Source: Perognathus longimembris pacificus
Lineage: Eukaryota; Chordata; Mammalia; Rodentia; Heteromyidae
Length of the DNA: 64,000 nt
Direction: 5' to 3'
Assembly: GCF_023159225.1 (NCBI RefSeq)
Contig: NC_063169.1
Location: forward strand, 55,391,934 to 55,455,933
This document shows, in pieces, positions 1 through 10,972 of the stretch (positions are counted from its first letter, which is position 1; the number at the start of each line of letters is the position of its first letter). Both the position numbers and the translations under genes were made by a program. The notes beneath the pieces are model-generated. The model was not told the DNA's origin. It saw only the letters and a program-made list of their open reading frames with translations, and searched no databases.

Positions 1-808
1 GGGAAGAATGAATTTGTGATTGAAGGGTGGTGGTACCAAAGATAACTTGGCCTGTTTTTAGTAGGCTTCAAGATCAGATATTAAATGATACTTGAAGATT
101 GGGTTAATGGATCTCTAAGTGTTCTTCTATTAAGGATGATGAGGGTGCTATATTTTGTTCTACTTCATCTGTGGGTGATGGCTGATTTGATGCTGGGACT
201 ACAGTAGCTGATCTTCAGATGTTGATTACACATCCTAAAGGAAAGATTGCACAGGAAGGCCATGTTTGATTTTCAAGTAAGTCTCATGAAAAACTTACTA
301 TAAATTCATCTTCTGAATAGTTATTTGATAAACAATATCTAAGTAAACTGCCTGGGTAAAGACAATATTTAAAATAAGATGAGAATGTTCCTATTTTTTT
401 TTAAAGAAACTAGGCATAACTTTTAAAGTACACTTACATTTTGAAGTTCAGTGACAATGTTTTATTAACACATCCCTCTACCCAACGGGTCATGTACCCA
501 TCATCATAACACTTGTAAGAGTGGTCCAATATGTTTGTTCATTTTATAATATTCCAAAGCTGTCTTACATTGAATGAGTTTAGGATAATATTTGGTCTGC
601 TGAAAATGAGATGTGGAAGTTCTTAATAGAATGTATTTCCATTCATTATGCTGAAAGTAGATGATATGTAATGGGGAGGGAGAATTAACAGAATGATCCT
701 TGGGTCTTAATATTTCTATATCTTTGAAAGAAGACCCAGGATTAAATAGATATGGTGATAAGTACAAGACTTAATCCAAGCCTCATAATGGCTTCCCATT
801 AAGATTAT
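1..808. other. intergenic DNA, nothing recognised
   Basis: AT-rich, non-repetitive-looking sequence. Short open frames here have no homology I recognise and no splice context. I see no SINE or LTR. Confidence 0.6.
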
Positions 809-866
809 TTCAATTCAATGGTGAAATTCAATTCAATAATGAAAATTTCAATTCAATAATGAAATT
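809..866. repeat. short AT-rich tandem repeat (3 units)
   Basis: Three near-copies of an 18-20 bp unit built around TTCAATTCAATRRTGAAA. It lies in intergenic DNA with no coding relevance. Confidence 0.7.
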
Positions 867-1461
867 TAGAGGAAACAAAGTTTGGATCAGGAGTTTCTAG
901 TATTTTTTAACTGTTCTCAGTTAATTACTCTGTTTCAGCTTCGAATATAATTCACTCATACATTTCAGTGTTTTCTTATCTTATTTTAGGACAGGATTAG
1001 CTCCAATCAGCCTAGAAGGAGGACAGCCTATCAGAGGGAGAAAAACAAGAAGAGATAAGATCTTAATTGCGGTCACAGGGTAGATGCTTCTCACCTCAGA
1101 ATAGAGGAAGTGATAGAGTTTGAATGTTGTTAGCAGAAAGGGAAGCTCTACCCATGGGTGGAGCAATATTGATATCTCCCAAGGCCTCTTTTTAAATAAG
1201 CAACAGCATCAACATCAAGTCTATTGGATTAAAACATAAATTTCATGCCTCACACAGCCTTAGCTCACTGTGAGCTAAAGCTACACAATCAGGTTGAGTT
1301 TAAAGTCAAGCAAAGACCAAACAATCATTGCCAGGAATGTTTTGGAAGGTGTTCTAGAGCTTAATGAGAAAGGGGATTGCTAATATCTTTTCTCAATATT
1401 AGATTATATGACTTTGAATAAAATAAACCTGGACTCTGGTTTTTGCCTCCTTTCTGCTTTT
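867..1461. other. intergenic DNA, nothing recognised
   Basis: Unique-looking sequence up to the solo LTR. The only structure I see is a 19-nt palindrome at 1260-1278 (two 9-nt arms around one T). Confidence 0.5.
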
Positions 1462-1802
1462 AGATTGTTGTGCTAAGTCGCGAAACCACCACCAAGAAGA
1501 CCACCGAGACCCAGACATTCCGAAATGCAAAAGCAAGGCAAGGCTTTATTTAAGCGAGCTGCAACTCGGGCCTCGTCCTACCCACCGACACAGCGGAGGT
1601 TAGGAGGGAGCCCCGAGCTGTGATTACACAGGGCTTATAAAGGCAAAGAACAAGGTTACAACCAGGTGTTCAAGCAAGCAAGATTAGGACACAGGTACAA
1701 ATCTGATTGGCTCAGGGTTCAATTCTAAAATGGGGTTCACGTAGTAAAATGGGGTTTACGTGGTAAAATGGGGCCTGACTTCAAAGTCTGGCACTTCAAG
1801 AT
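1462..1802 (-). mobile_element. solo LTR of an endogenous retrovirus (ERV1-like)
   Basis: A 333-bp element (1466-1798) starts TG and ends CA and is flanked by a 4-bp duplication, AGAT, at 1462-1465 and 1799-1802. Read on the minus strand it has the order of a complete U3-R-U5 LTR: direct repeats near the U3 start (AAAATGGGG three times at about 1730-1775 on the plus strand), a CCAAT box (1706-1710), a TATA-like TTATAA (1635-1640) and AATAAA (1545-1550), followed by a TG/CT-rich U5. A 4-bp duplication and this signal order fit class I (gammaretrovirus-like) ERVs. No internal viral genes flank it, so it is a solo LTR left by recombination. The family was not identified. Confidence 0.75.
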
Positions 1803-1841
1803 GACAATTCATCAGTACTTATGAATAAAGTATTATCTTTG

Positions 1842-2056
1842 GTTTTTTTTGTGTTTTTTTTTTGGCCAGTCCTGAGCCTTGAACTCAGGGCCTGAGCACT
1901 GTTCCTGGCTTCTTTTTGCTCAAGGCTAGCACTCTGCCGCTTGAGCCACAGCGCCACTTCTGGCCATTTTCTGTATATGTGGTGCTGGGGAATCGAACCC
2001 AGGGCCTCATGTATACGAGGCAAGCGCTCTTGCCACTAGGCCATATCCCCAGCCCC
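1842..2056 (-). mobile_element. IDL-Geo-type dimeric SINE
   Basis: Minus-strand copy: T-run (poly-A tail), Geo-type right arm, then ID-like left arm ending in CCCCAGCCCC. Flanked by TTATCTTTG at 1833-1841 and 2057-2065, which shows that it inserted into the tail region of the SINE at 2066-2280. The left arm has a perfect pol III B box (GGTTCGATTCC on the minus strand). Confidence 0.9.
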
Positions 2057-2065
2057 TTATCTTTG

Positions 2066-2280
2066 TTTTGTTTTGTTGTTGTTGTTTTTTGCCAGTCCTG
2101 GGGCTTGAAATCAGGGCCTGAGCACTGTCCCTGGCTTATTTTTGCTCAAGGCTAGCACTCTACCACTTGAGCCACAGCGCCACTTCTGGCTTTTTCTATG
2201 TATGTGGTGCTGAGAAATTGAACCCAGGGCTTCATGTATATGAGGTGAGCACTTTACCACTAGGCCATATTCCAAGCCCA
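2066..2280 (-). mobile_element. IDL-Geo-type dimeric SINE (older, host of a nested insertion)
   Basis: Same structure as its neighbour but more diverged. Its own target duplication AATAAAGTATTATCTT is split by the later SINE: one copy at 1824-1839 and the other at 2281-2296. Confidence 0.9.
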
Positions 2281-2389
2281 AATAAAGTATTATCTTAAAA
2301 GTGAGAGAATAAAGAGTGAGTCTGATTTGTGAACTAGACTATCATCATGCTAGATTGTGGGTTTCTTGGGTAACTCTATTGGTGCTTTT

Positions 2390-2636
2390 GTTGTTGTCGG
2401 TGGTGGTGGTCGTGGGGCTTGAACTCAGGGCCTGGGTACTGTCCATGAACTTTTTTGCTCAAGGTTAGCACTCTACCACTTTGAGCCACAACACCAATAT
2501 CCTGGTTTTCTGGTGGTTAATTGGAGATTAGCATCTCACAGACTTATTTGCCTGGTTGGCTTTGAACCATGATCCTCAGATCTCAGCTTTCTGAGTAGCT
2601 AGGTTTACAGACATGAGCCACTGGCACTTGGCTTAT
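2390..2636 (-). mobile_element. B1/Geo dimeric SINE
   Basis: Minus-strand copy: Geo-type right arm (GGGGCTTGAACTCAGGGCCTG start), an A-rich linker (GGTGGTTAATTGGAGATTAG), then a B1-derived left arm ending near the CAGACATGAGCCACTGG motif. Confidence 0.85.
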
Positions 2637-2654
2637 TAGTGCCTTTAAAAAAAT

Positions 2655-2729
2655 GGAGTCTGGGAGTATAGCTCAGTTGTACTTACTTACAATGCCCAAG
2701 GCTTGGATTTGATCTCCAGTACCACAAAC
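2655..2729 (+). mobile_element. ID-like SINE monomer
   Basis: About 75 bp with an A-box-like TATAGCTCAGTTG and a B-box-like GGATTTGATCTCC followed by an A-rich end. There is no right arm, so this is an older ID-type monomer. Confidence 0.65.
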
Positions 2730-5106
2730 AAATGAAGTGAAATATCACCCAGTTTAGATTCCTTTTACACATGTTCTTATGGTTTTCTTTACTTTTACAG
2801 TTTTCTGTTGTTTCAAGTTTTACTTATTCATTATGTCACTTATGCCTGATTCCAGGCTACTTTCATGGCAGATTGATTTCCATTGCAGATCTGAGCAAAA
2901 ACATCATTTCACCAACAACCTTGCAGTTAGAAGTCCTGCACTCTATGTATACTGAAAACATTAAAAGCCAGAAGGGTCTGTCACTGGTTGTCTTGTGTTA
3001 AAATATTTTGCATAAGAACACGATTTCTGTTAACTCATGAGCTGTTGGAAACCTGATAGCAAAGTTTATTCCTTCCTAACGCAGGGGAAGCTGCATGTAC
3101 AATGGCCATTTCTTCCCTCACACCCTGCTGATGTACATGTTGGGCTAACAGCTGGCTGGTGGATCTTAATAGCCAGCCATTGTCCTTGCACCTGGCTGGG
3201 GAATCACAGTCTGAGACTATAACCAGGGCAGCTGAAGACGTTCCTGAGCCACATAAATGAGAATCATTTCAGACATGTGACATATCTCAAATGTCTAGCA
3301 AAGATAAATCAATAATGTAGACAGAAAAATAAATTAGTTTGAACAGTCTCCAAACTATTTTATATACCTTAGCAATAAAAAAAAATCGATTTTAAAGAAA
3401 AACAGTAGAAAAGGTATTTGAGGGAAAGAAAATGATAGGGCTCAATATTGGTATGTGAAAACGTATAAATATTGTGTAGTTTAAGTTCTTCAAAGCACTC
3501 CTGAGACATTCCAAATGAAATAAGGATAGGTTATGGAAACAGAAAGTGAACAGAAACTCTTACATTGAAGGGAGATGAAATTAAACTTGTACAGAAGGCC
3601 TATGATAAACCTCACATAAAATGACGCTACATGTTCTTTTATTTCCTTTTGTTCTTTCCCTTCTCTTTCCATCTCTTTCTATTTTCTTCTAGTTCCTTTA
3701 TCCTTTCCTTTCTTTTGCGTCCACAAAAATTCACAATCATGTATAAGGCCTTGTCAAATCTATAAGCCAAGAAGCCAGCATATTTCATGTAGCTATTGCT
3801 GAATTCAGAGAGAGGAAAGAACATCTTTATAAATAATTTAAAAAATAAGCTTCACTGGGGCCAAAAGGGCTTGTGAAGCTCAGAGAAGTGTGGCCAGTGT
3901 GGGTAGTAGGCGAGATTTCATGTTTCCGGAAGTCGGAGAAGGTCATATAGGTGAAATAGCAGTGGAAACCGAATGAAGTGTGTATGGGAGGGGAGGGTCT
4001 TGTTATCAGGGACTGTGGTGGCAGAATCCACAGGATGTGGAAATGCAATAGACAAAGTGGGCAAGAGTCAGGTGAAGCAAAAAGGAGGCACTGCTATTGA
4101 TTCCCCAAAGAATATCCACCCCATAAGCCAGAGTTTAGAAGTTAATATTTTACTTGTGATCCTCAATGTGCATGAACAAGTATGTAGGGGCTGGAGTGGG
4201 TAGAAGGTGGGTGTGGAGCAAGATGTCTCTTCTTCCAAGCTTTCCCCCACCCTAACCCCTATTCTACCCATGTAAACTCCAGTTCCTCCTTTTCCTGGTT
4301 CCCTCTCACCTGCCTTTCTACTCCCTTACTCATAGGAATGTATCTCACTCATCTCCTCCTCATCTATTCCTTAATACTGTCTCCAAGTGTCTGCAGTATT
4401 GAGGATGAATTCATTTGCACTCAGCAAACGAAAGATCTTTAGCAAAAAGATCCATCCTCTCTAGAGAGTGGCATATGGATTCCTAAGTTCTCAGTTTTTA
4501 CTTCTATGACACATCAACATGTTGTCAACCTTCATGTTGAAAGCACTGCTGGGTAAGGATTTTTTTAAACATGGTTTTGTAATCTCAGCAAATAATCCCA
4601 AGCACTCAGAGTTACAGAGGTCAACACAAATGTTTCTGAAGGTTCTCTGTCTGATGATTAGCAAGTGAGATCTGAGATGTCTCATCAATGGCCACTATTT
4701 TCATTTTGTGCATTTTTGTCTGTGGAAATTTCACCTTATTTTTTAGTTGTTGGATGTTAGTTCAGTCCCACTGCTATGGAGGCTCCTTGCATTTGCCTAG
4801 TTCACAGTGGCTACTCCATGTCTGTCTATGAGGAAACTACACATGGCATAAAGAAACTGGAAAGCATCCTTCCGCAAATAACTTACTGTTTTGTATTCTA
4901 GTAAAACCCATGAAGGTAAAAAAAAAAAAGTAGAATTAGCTATGTTGTCTTATTTGCATTTAAAGAGTAATACATTGTTATAATACCTGACTAATGTACT
5001 ACATGTTAAGACATGGAACTTCAAGGTGAAATAAGGGATTTTGTCATTAAAAGGCATAGTGAGGTATTTTTGTAATGGCTACTAGTTAAGTTAAAAATCC
5101 TTTAAA
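2730..5106. other. intergenic DNA, no gene or clear repeat
   Basis: About 2.4 kb with no SINE that I can see. The open frames (for example 2771-3001 and 3973-4203) are short, lack recognisable motifs and overlap on opposite strands. Confidence 0.5.
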
Positions 5107-5118
5107 AATCTTTCTTTT

Positions 5119-5321
5119 GGGGCTGGGGATATGGCCTAGTGGCAAGAGTGCCTGCCTCATATACATGAGGCCCTGGGTTCGATTCCCCAGCACCACATAT
5201 ACAGAAAATGGCCAGAAGTGGCGCTGTGGCTCAAGTGGCAGAGTGCTAGCCTTGAGCAAAAAGAAGCCAGGGACAGTGCTCAGGCCCTGAGTCCAAGCCC
5301 CAGGACTGGCCAAAAAAAAAT
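5119..5321 (+). mobile_element. IDL-Geo-type dimeric SINE
   Basis: Plus-strand copy: ID-like arm with intact A box (TGGCCTAGTGG) and B box, Geo arm ending CAGGACTGGCC, then an A-run. Flanked by the perfect duplication AATCTTTCTTTT (5107-5118 and 5322-5333). Confidence 0.95.
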
Positions 5322-5419
5322 AATCTTTCTTTTGACTATTTCAGTCTTTGCTGACTCCTGCATCTTCCAGGGAGTCAAAGGGGCTGGCACTCTCTCCAAA
5401 ATACAAGAACACAAAGTAA

Positions 5420-5825
5420 AATACTATCACCCCACCAACAGTCAATTCTTAATATTTATGGATTTGATATGTGATAATTCAATCTACCACGGACAGAAAA
5501 TATTTTGAAAAATATTATATCTGCAATGAACATTTATAGGTTTCTTGTCATTAATACAATATTGTCCTTAATACAATATTGACAATATTATATGAAATAA
5601 TAGTAGTATAACAACTATTTACATAGCATTTACCTTGTACTAAATATTGTAATCTAGTGATTATTAAATGTAAACCAGAAGATATGTTGTGTAGGCTTTG
5701 TAGAAATACTACCTATCATTTTTTGTAAAAAAAAAAAAAAAAGAAGCCCCTGAGCATATGGATTTTCAACTCATGGGAGCGATCTGGAAACAATTCTCCT
5801 TGAATACAAAGGGACAACTCAGTGT
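5420..5825. mobile_element. old TcMar-Tigger / MER2-like DNA transposon remnant
   Basis: The segments TAACAACTATTTACATAGCA and the stretch ending GGGACAAC resemble the MER2/Tigger consensus as I remember it, read in reverse. It is heavily diverged and carries an internal A-run. The family name is from memory. Confidence 0.55.
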
Positions 5826-5958
5826 GTATATTCAATGAATTTTCAGGTTGATTAATTTTTGTTTTATATATTTGTTGTGTTGTGTTGTCTACCATTAGAA
5901 TTTAAGGTCTGAATTTGTGTTTGTGTTGCATATGCATGGGACTTGCAAGCAAACTATT

Positions 5959-5981
5959 TTATTATTATTATTATTATTATT
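5959..5981. repeat. (ATT)n microsatellite
   Basis: About seven ATT/TTA units immediately beside the tail of the SINE at 5983. Confidence 0.85.
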
Positions 5982-5982
5982 T

Positions 5983-6516
5983 ATGTTTTTGCTGGTCCTG
6001 GGCTTGAACTTGAGCTTGGATACTGGCCCTGAACTTATTTTTTTTTTTAAATTTTTTTGAGGGTTTTCTTTTTTGGGGGCTTGGGACTCAGTGCCTGAGC
6101 GCTGTACCTGGCTTTGTTTTGTTTTTTGGCCAGTCCTGGGCCTTGGACTTAGGACCTGAGCATTGTCCCTGGCTTCTTTTTGCTCAAGGCTAGCACTCTG
6201 CCCAACTTGAGCCACAGCGCCACTTCTGGCCATTTTCTATAGATGTGGTGCTGGGGAATCCAACTGAGGGCTTCATGTATAAGAGGCGAGCATTCTTTCC
6301 ACTAGGCCATATTCCCAGCCCCTTGAACTTATTTTTTAAAAGGTTAGCACTCTACCATTTGAGCCATAGCTCCATGTTAGGCTTCTTTTGGTAGTTTATT
6401 GGAGATAAGAGTCTCACAGAATTTCCTGCCCAAGATGGTTTGGAACTGCAATCCTTAGATTTCAGCCTCCTAAGTAGTTAGGATTGCAGGCATGAGCCAA
6501 CAATGTTCAGTGAAAA
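5983..6516 (-). mobile_element. B1/Geo SINE split by a nested SINE
   Basis: The Geo tail piece (5983-6044) and the rest of Geo plus the B1 arm (6324-6516) are separated by another element. The host sequence TGAACTTATTTTTT is duplicated at about 6030 and 6324. Confidence 0.85.
6045..6323 (-). mobile_element. IDL-Geo SINE with an extra partial Geo arm, nested
   Basis: A complete minus-strand IDL-Geo (about 6114-6323) plus a second, partial Geo arm (about 6074-6113) beyond its A-tail, giving the order ID-Geo-partial Geo. The whole sits inside the B1/Geo SINE at 5983-6516. Confidence 0.75.
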
Positions 6517-7004
6517 CTAATATTAATAGGAAGAAATACAAAAATGAAAATATATGATCCAGAGTCATAGGAGAACTTAGAATATACTTGAAGGTAACAT
6601 TCTCTTCTTGAGCTGAGAGAACAAGGAAAGACAGCTCATGAAACCAAACACTCGAAGGCATGTTATAGCAAGTGTCTTTCAGATTTTTGTTTGCATTTGT
6701 TCTCTAAAATGAGAAATGAACTTTGTATTATGACTCCATGAGTAATCCAGTAAGACTTCACTTGACTGTCCATACATTATGCCACATTATGATATGTTTT
6801 ACAAAACATATTCATAAAACACCAATTGTGGAAAAGCAGGAACCCCGAAAGTCAAATCTACTTCACTGAAGATAAGGTTGGGGGTATTATGGGATAAAGA
6901 CACAGTATGGTCACATGCATGGGGAAAGGGATCGGAGGCAGGGAAGGAAGAAAGGGTCTGTGCATAGCATGTACAGGCACACTCCCTTCAAAGGATGTAT
7001 GGTC
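6517..7004. other. intergenic DNA, nothing recognised
   Basis: No repeat or gene signal that I can support. Confidence 0.5.
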
Positions 7005-7018
7005 AGAAAATGGCTGTG

Positions 7019-7211
7019 CTGGGGCTGGGAATATGGCCTAGTCACAAGAGTGCTTGCCTTGCATACATGAAGCCCTGGGTTCGATTCCTCAGCACCACAT
7101 ATATAGAAAATGGCCAGAAGTGGCACTGTGGCTCAAGTGGCACAGTACTAGCCTTGAGCAAAAAGAAGCCAGAGACAGTGCTCAGGCCCTAGTTCAAGGC
7201 CCAGGACTGGC

Positions 7212-7244
<33 letters not shown>

Positions 7245-7255
7245 AGGAAAAGAAA
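7019..7255 (+). mobile_element. IDL-Geo-type dimeric SINE with long A-rich tail
   Basis: Flanked by the perfect 14-bp duplication AGAAAATGGCTGTG (7005-7018 and 7256-7269). The tail is an A-run followed by AAG/AAAAG repeats. Confidence 0.95.
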
Positions 7256-7621
7256 AGAAAATGGCTGTGTTGTTATGATCTGAAGGTAGAGGTTTTGGCT
7301 TTCAAAGTCAAATGCCTATGCAGGCCCAAATAAACAATTGGGAGGGGCAGTTTAGGGAATTTGAGATAGACAAGAGCAGTCTCCAAGCTCCTGAAAGATG
7401 ATATAAACAATTGTGATCATAATGACCATACATCAGAGGTGTTATCAATAGCAAAACTGATAAGCCTCTACAGCTGAGCTTCATGACTCCTCAAACTGGT
7501 GATAAAAGGAAATAACTAAAAGTAAATAAAGCTAGAGAGTTTATTCAGGTTTTTCCTTGGTTTCAGTAATTGTGTAACCCAAATTTTATAAAGTAATACT
7601 AATCTTTAAGAAAACCATACT

Positions 7622-7826
7622 TATTTTTTTTCTTTTGCCAATCCTGTGGCTTGAACTCAGGGCCTGGGCACTGTACCTGAGCTTCTTTTGCTCAAGCGTA
7701 GTACTCTACCACTTGAGCCACAGCGCCACTACTGCCTTTTTCTGTTTATGTGGTACTGAGGAATTAAACCCAGGACTTCATGCATGCTAGGCAAGCACTC
7801 TACCACTAAGCCACAATCCCAGTCCC
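7622..7826 (-). mobile_element. IDL-Geo-type dimeric SINE
   Basis: Minus-strand copy, moderately diverged, with both arms complete. Confidence 0.9.
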
Positions 7827-7909
7827 AAAACTATACTTAATTTTTGTATGTAATATGTGACATACAGAACAAATATTTTCCATTTTGTTCTGTTTTTTTT
7901 TTTTTAAAT

Positions 7910-8146
7910 GCTGATAGAGCTGGTCATCAGTAGTTCATGCTTTCAATCCTAGCTTCTCAGGAGGTTGAGACTGAGAAGATCATGACTCAAAACTAGCCTA
8001 GGAAGAAAAGACTGTGAGACTCCATCTCCAATTAACCAGCAAAACTTAGACTGGAGGCATGGTTTAAGTGGTTTACAAGATATCAGTTGCAAGCAAGGAA
8101 ACTGAGCAGCATTATGAGACCTGAGTTCAAGCCCCTGTGTATACAC
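7910..8146 (+). mobile_element. B1/Geo dimeric SINE
   Basis: B1 arm (CAATCCTAGCTTCTCAGGAG), the linker CTCCAATTAACCAGCAAAA, then a diverged Geo arm ending GAGTTCAAGCCCC. Confidence 0.8.
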
Positions 8147-8873
8147 AAGCACTGATAGAGACAGTCTGAATGGATTTCACAACCCACCAACAGAACTTGA
8201 CCTCCATCTTGGAAAACAATGGTTGTAGCTGGCTGTACACACAGAAGTATGTATAGTGAAGGAGAGAGTACAGAATGGTAGACTCTAAAGAAGTCTGTCG
8301 TGGGAAAGATTATTCTTGGTCTATCTTTTGAAGGCAGGGTCCTTCTGTGATTACAGAGGTCTAAGATAGAGCAGATGCTGAAGGAGGCCGCATTATATGC
8401 GTGCAAAAAGGCACCCATGATGGAATAAGCAGCAAGTTCAGGGGCTACAGAATTGTGAACTTACATTATAAAATTATAAAATCCATGTAAAAATTGTAAC
8501 TATAGGTCTGAAGAGAGATTTTGAGGGCAAATATTTGAGAAAAATATAAACATGGAGAACTGACAACTGCCTGAGAGGAGAACAGGTTTGTGGCTGTTAA
8601 TAACTGATATTTCATATTGTCAGACATTGGTATTAATATTTCACTTTAGTTAAGTATTTTTTATAAACAAACTAATGATTCCTCAAAGGAAACCTGTGGG
8701 TACAGGGGAGGACAGAGGGCATGTCTAGAAGACATTGGTACATAGGGACAAGATACACTTAAAGTGATGTTAGTAGATTAGGTTTCATCAATTTTTTTTT
8801 AGCTTAGGCTTATGTATAGGACTCATATTGAGTGCATTACTAAATTGTCCTTATCATTCCGAGTCTCTACAGT
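8147..8873. other. intergenic DNA, nothing recognised
   Basis: No repeat or gene recognised. It ends in a 13-nt C run (8874-8886) beside the tail of the next SINE. Confidence 0.5.
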
Positions 8874-8889
8874 CCCCCCCCCCCCCTTT

Positions 8890-9113
8890 CTATTGAACTC
8901 CTTGCCTAGGCATGGTCCTTTTAGCTTTATCCTTCGAGGCTAGCACTATAGTATACCACTTGAGCCACAGTTGCCCTTCCGGTTTTTGGGTGGTTAATTG
9001 GAGATAAGAGTCTCACAGACTTTCTTGCCCAGGCTGTCTTGGAACCACTGTCCTCAGATCTCAGCCTCCTGTGTAGGTAGCATTACAGGTGTGAGCCACT
9101 GGTGCTTAACTTT
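8890..9113 (-). mobile_element. B1/Geo dimeric SINE
   Basis: Minus-strand copy with a diverged Geo arm, the TGGTTAATTGGAGATAAGAG linker and the B1 arm ending GTGAGCCACTGG. Confidence 0.85.
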
Positions 9114-9557
9114 ACAGTGCCTAAGGAGTGAAACCAAGAATTTCTGAAAACTGGAAAGGATAACAGTGGTAGTTAACTAAATGGAGACTTTAGGGATGGC
9201 ATGGGGGAGTTGTGGAGGAAGACAAGGAATTAATGTGGTTAACTTTGACACTCAGTTTCTAATCTCTTGTTCTACTGAAAAGTATATTTAACAGATGACT
9301 GCATCCTGTAACCCTAGCTCAATTTAGCTGGTATCAAAAGTTCAGAAGATAGGCATAAAATACCAAAGGAAGAAAACAAAGCATTCAAACAATCCCTTTA
9401 TTCTAGCCAACCCTGAAGGTTTGCCCAACCTTTTCTTCAAAGGCTAATGTTGTTTACTTTTGAAGGTCTCGATTTGCTACTGTGTTTTAATATTGCAGAC
9501 AACTGGGAGATAGGGTTGATGAAGGTTAGAGGAAGGAAATCTGAGGTACAGTTGTAC

Positions 9558-9754
9558 TTTTTTTTAATACCAGTCCTGGGGCTTGGTCTCAGGGCCTGAG
9601 CACTGTCCCTGGCTTCTTTTTGCTCAGGCTAGCTTTCTACCTCTTGAGCCACGGCGCTACTTCCAGCCTTTTCTGTTTATGTGGTGCTGAGGAATTGAAC
9701 ACAGGGCTTCATGCATTCAAGGCAAGCAGTCTACCGCTAAGCCATATTCCCATC
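9558..9754 (-). mobile_element. IDL-Geo-type dimeric SINE
   Basis: Minus-strand copy flanked by ACAGTTGTAC at 9548-9557 and 9755-9764. Confidence 0.9.
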
Positions 9755-9764
9755 ACAGTTGTAC

Positions 9765-10222
9765 ATTTTTTTAAAGCGTATTTCTAAGCACATGAGTTGA
9801 TAAGGGAATTGAGAAGCCAAGTATAGATGTAAAAATGGCCTCCTTAGTTTTTCCAGAGTTCTTTTCTGGAAGCATCTGAAGGGAGAGATTGACCTCATCA
9901 TTCTCCATCTTTTGTTATTTCAGTAGTTTTTTTTTTTTCTCACACATCTTCAGAAATGGTGAGAAAAAGGGAAAGAAAAGGGCCAAGATAGTAGGATTCC
10001 TGTGAAATTCCACACAGTGTGACCGATATGAGAAGTGATGTCCTTCAACTTCTGCTAAAATTTGTTTATAACATCTTGACTTTAATATATTGTCTTTGTA
10101 GCAATAAAATGGAAGCATAGCCTCTGTGTCAAATTTGACTAATATTAAAAATAGCTTATGTGGTTGAACATGGAAGAAGTGCCAGCATCTCCTTCCTCCT
10201 TTTCATTCTGTGTGTTTTAAGC
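9765..10222. other. intergenic DNA, nothing recognised
   Basis: No repeat or gene recognised. Confidence 0.5.
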
Positions 10223-10266
10223 CGGTGGTGGTGGTGGTGTGTGTGTGTGTGGTGTGTGTTTGTGTG
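10223..10266. repeat. (TGG)n/(TG)n simple repeat
   Basis: GGTGGTGGTGG runs into alternating TG. Confidence 0.9.
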
Positions 10267-10731
10267 GGAAAGTGTCCAATTCTTAAGTCTCAGTTCTATA
10301 GAGGTGGAAAGCAGCTGGTGTGAATGTCTGTCTGCAGGGTATATGCACACTAACTTTGATCAATATGGCATGACAGCAATGTGTTTATTGAAAAAAATAA
10401 TTATCTCAATCATTTTTATACTCCAGCCTTTAAGTTCTTCATTTTCACCACTTTAACAAAACAAACAAAAGAGGAGAAAAGAAAAGGCCAAACTAGTGTT
10501 AACAAAAGATTTTGAGATTTTCTTCAACCATCTCTAGTAAAGGTGAATTAGTATTGAAATTAAGCTGACTCTGAATGGGCCACATTAACACTTTATGTCC
10601 CTCAGTAACTCAACTGTCCTTCTTCTAAAACTTCCATTTTATTAGCTGTCATCATTTCTTTCAGTTTCCAGAATTTCTTGACTTCACTCCCTAATGCATC
10701 CCATTCTCAGTGGCCACCAAGTTCCACTTTT
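10267..10731. other. intergenic DNA, nothing recognised
   Basis: No repeat or gene recognised. Confidence 0.5.
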
Positions 10732-10934
10732 GGCTGGGCGCCAGTAGCTCATGCCAGTAATCTTAACTACTCGGAGATCTGAGGATCCCTGTTCAAAGCC
10801 AACCAGAGCAGGACACTCTTATCTGCAATTAACCAGCAAAAAGCCAGAAATGGAGCTGTGGCTCATCTGGTAATGCTACAGCCTTGAGCTTAGGGACAGT
10901 GTCCAGGAGTGAATTCAAGCCCCAGGACTGGCAC
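10732..10934 (+). mobile_element. B1/Geo dimeric SINE
   Basis: B1 arm start TGGCTGGGCGCCAGTAGCTC; Geo arm from about 10843 with TGTGGCTCATCTGG (A-box-like) and GAATTCAAGCCCC (B-box-like). Confidence 0.9.
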
Positions 10935-10972
10935 ACATCACACAAGAAAGCATCTTATGTTCATTTATTCTT

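Noticed and set aside
1796..2155. Short ORFs with recurring peptides such as MPRIHEALGSIPQHHIYRK
   Set aside because: The same peptide recurs at many loci because it is the translation of IDL-Geo SINEs. Not genes.
5119..5200. tRNA-like sequence with perfect A and B boxes
   Set aside because: Part of the ID arm of a SINE with poly-A tail and target duplications, not a functional tRNA gene.
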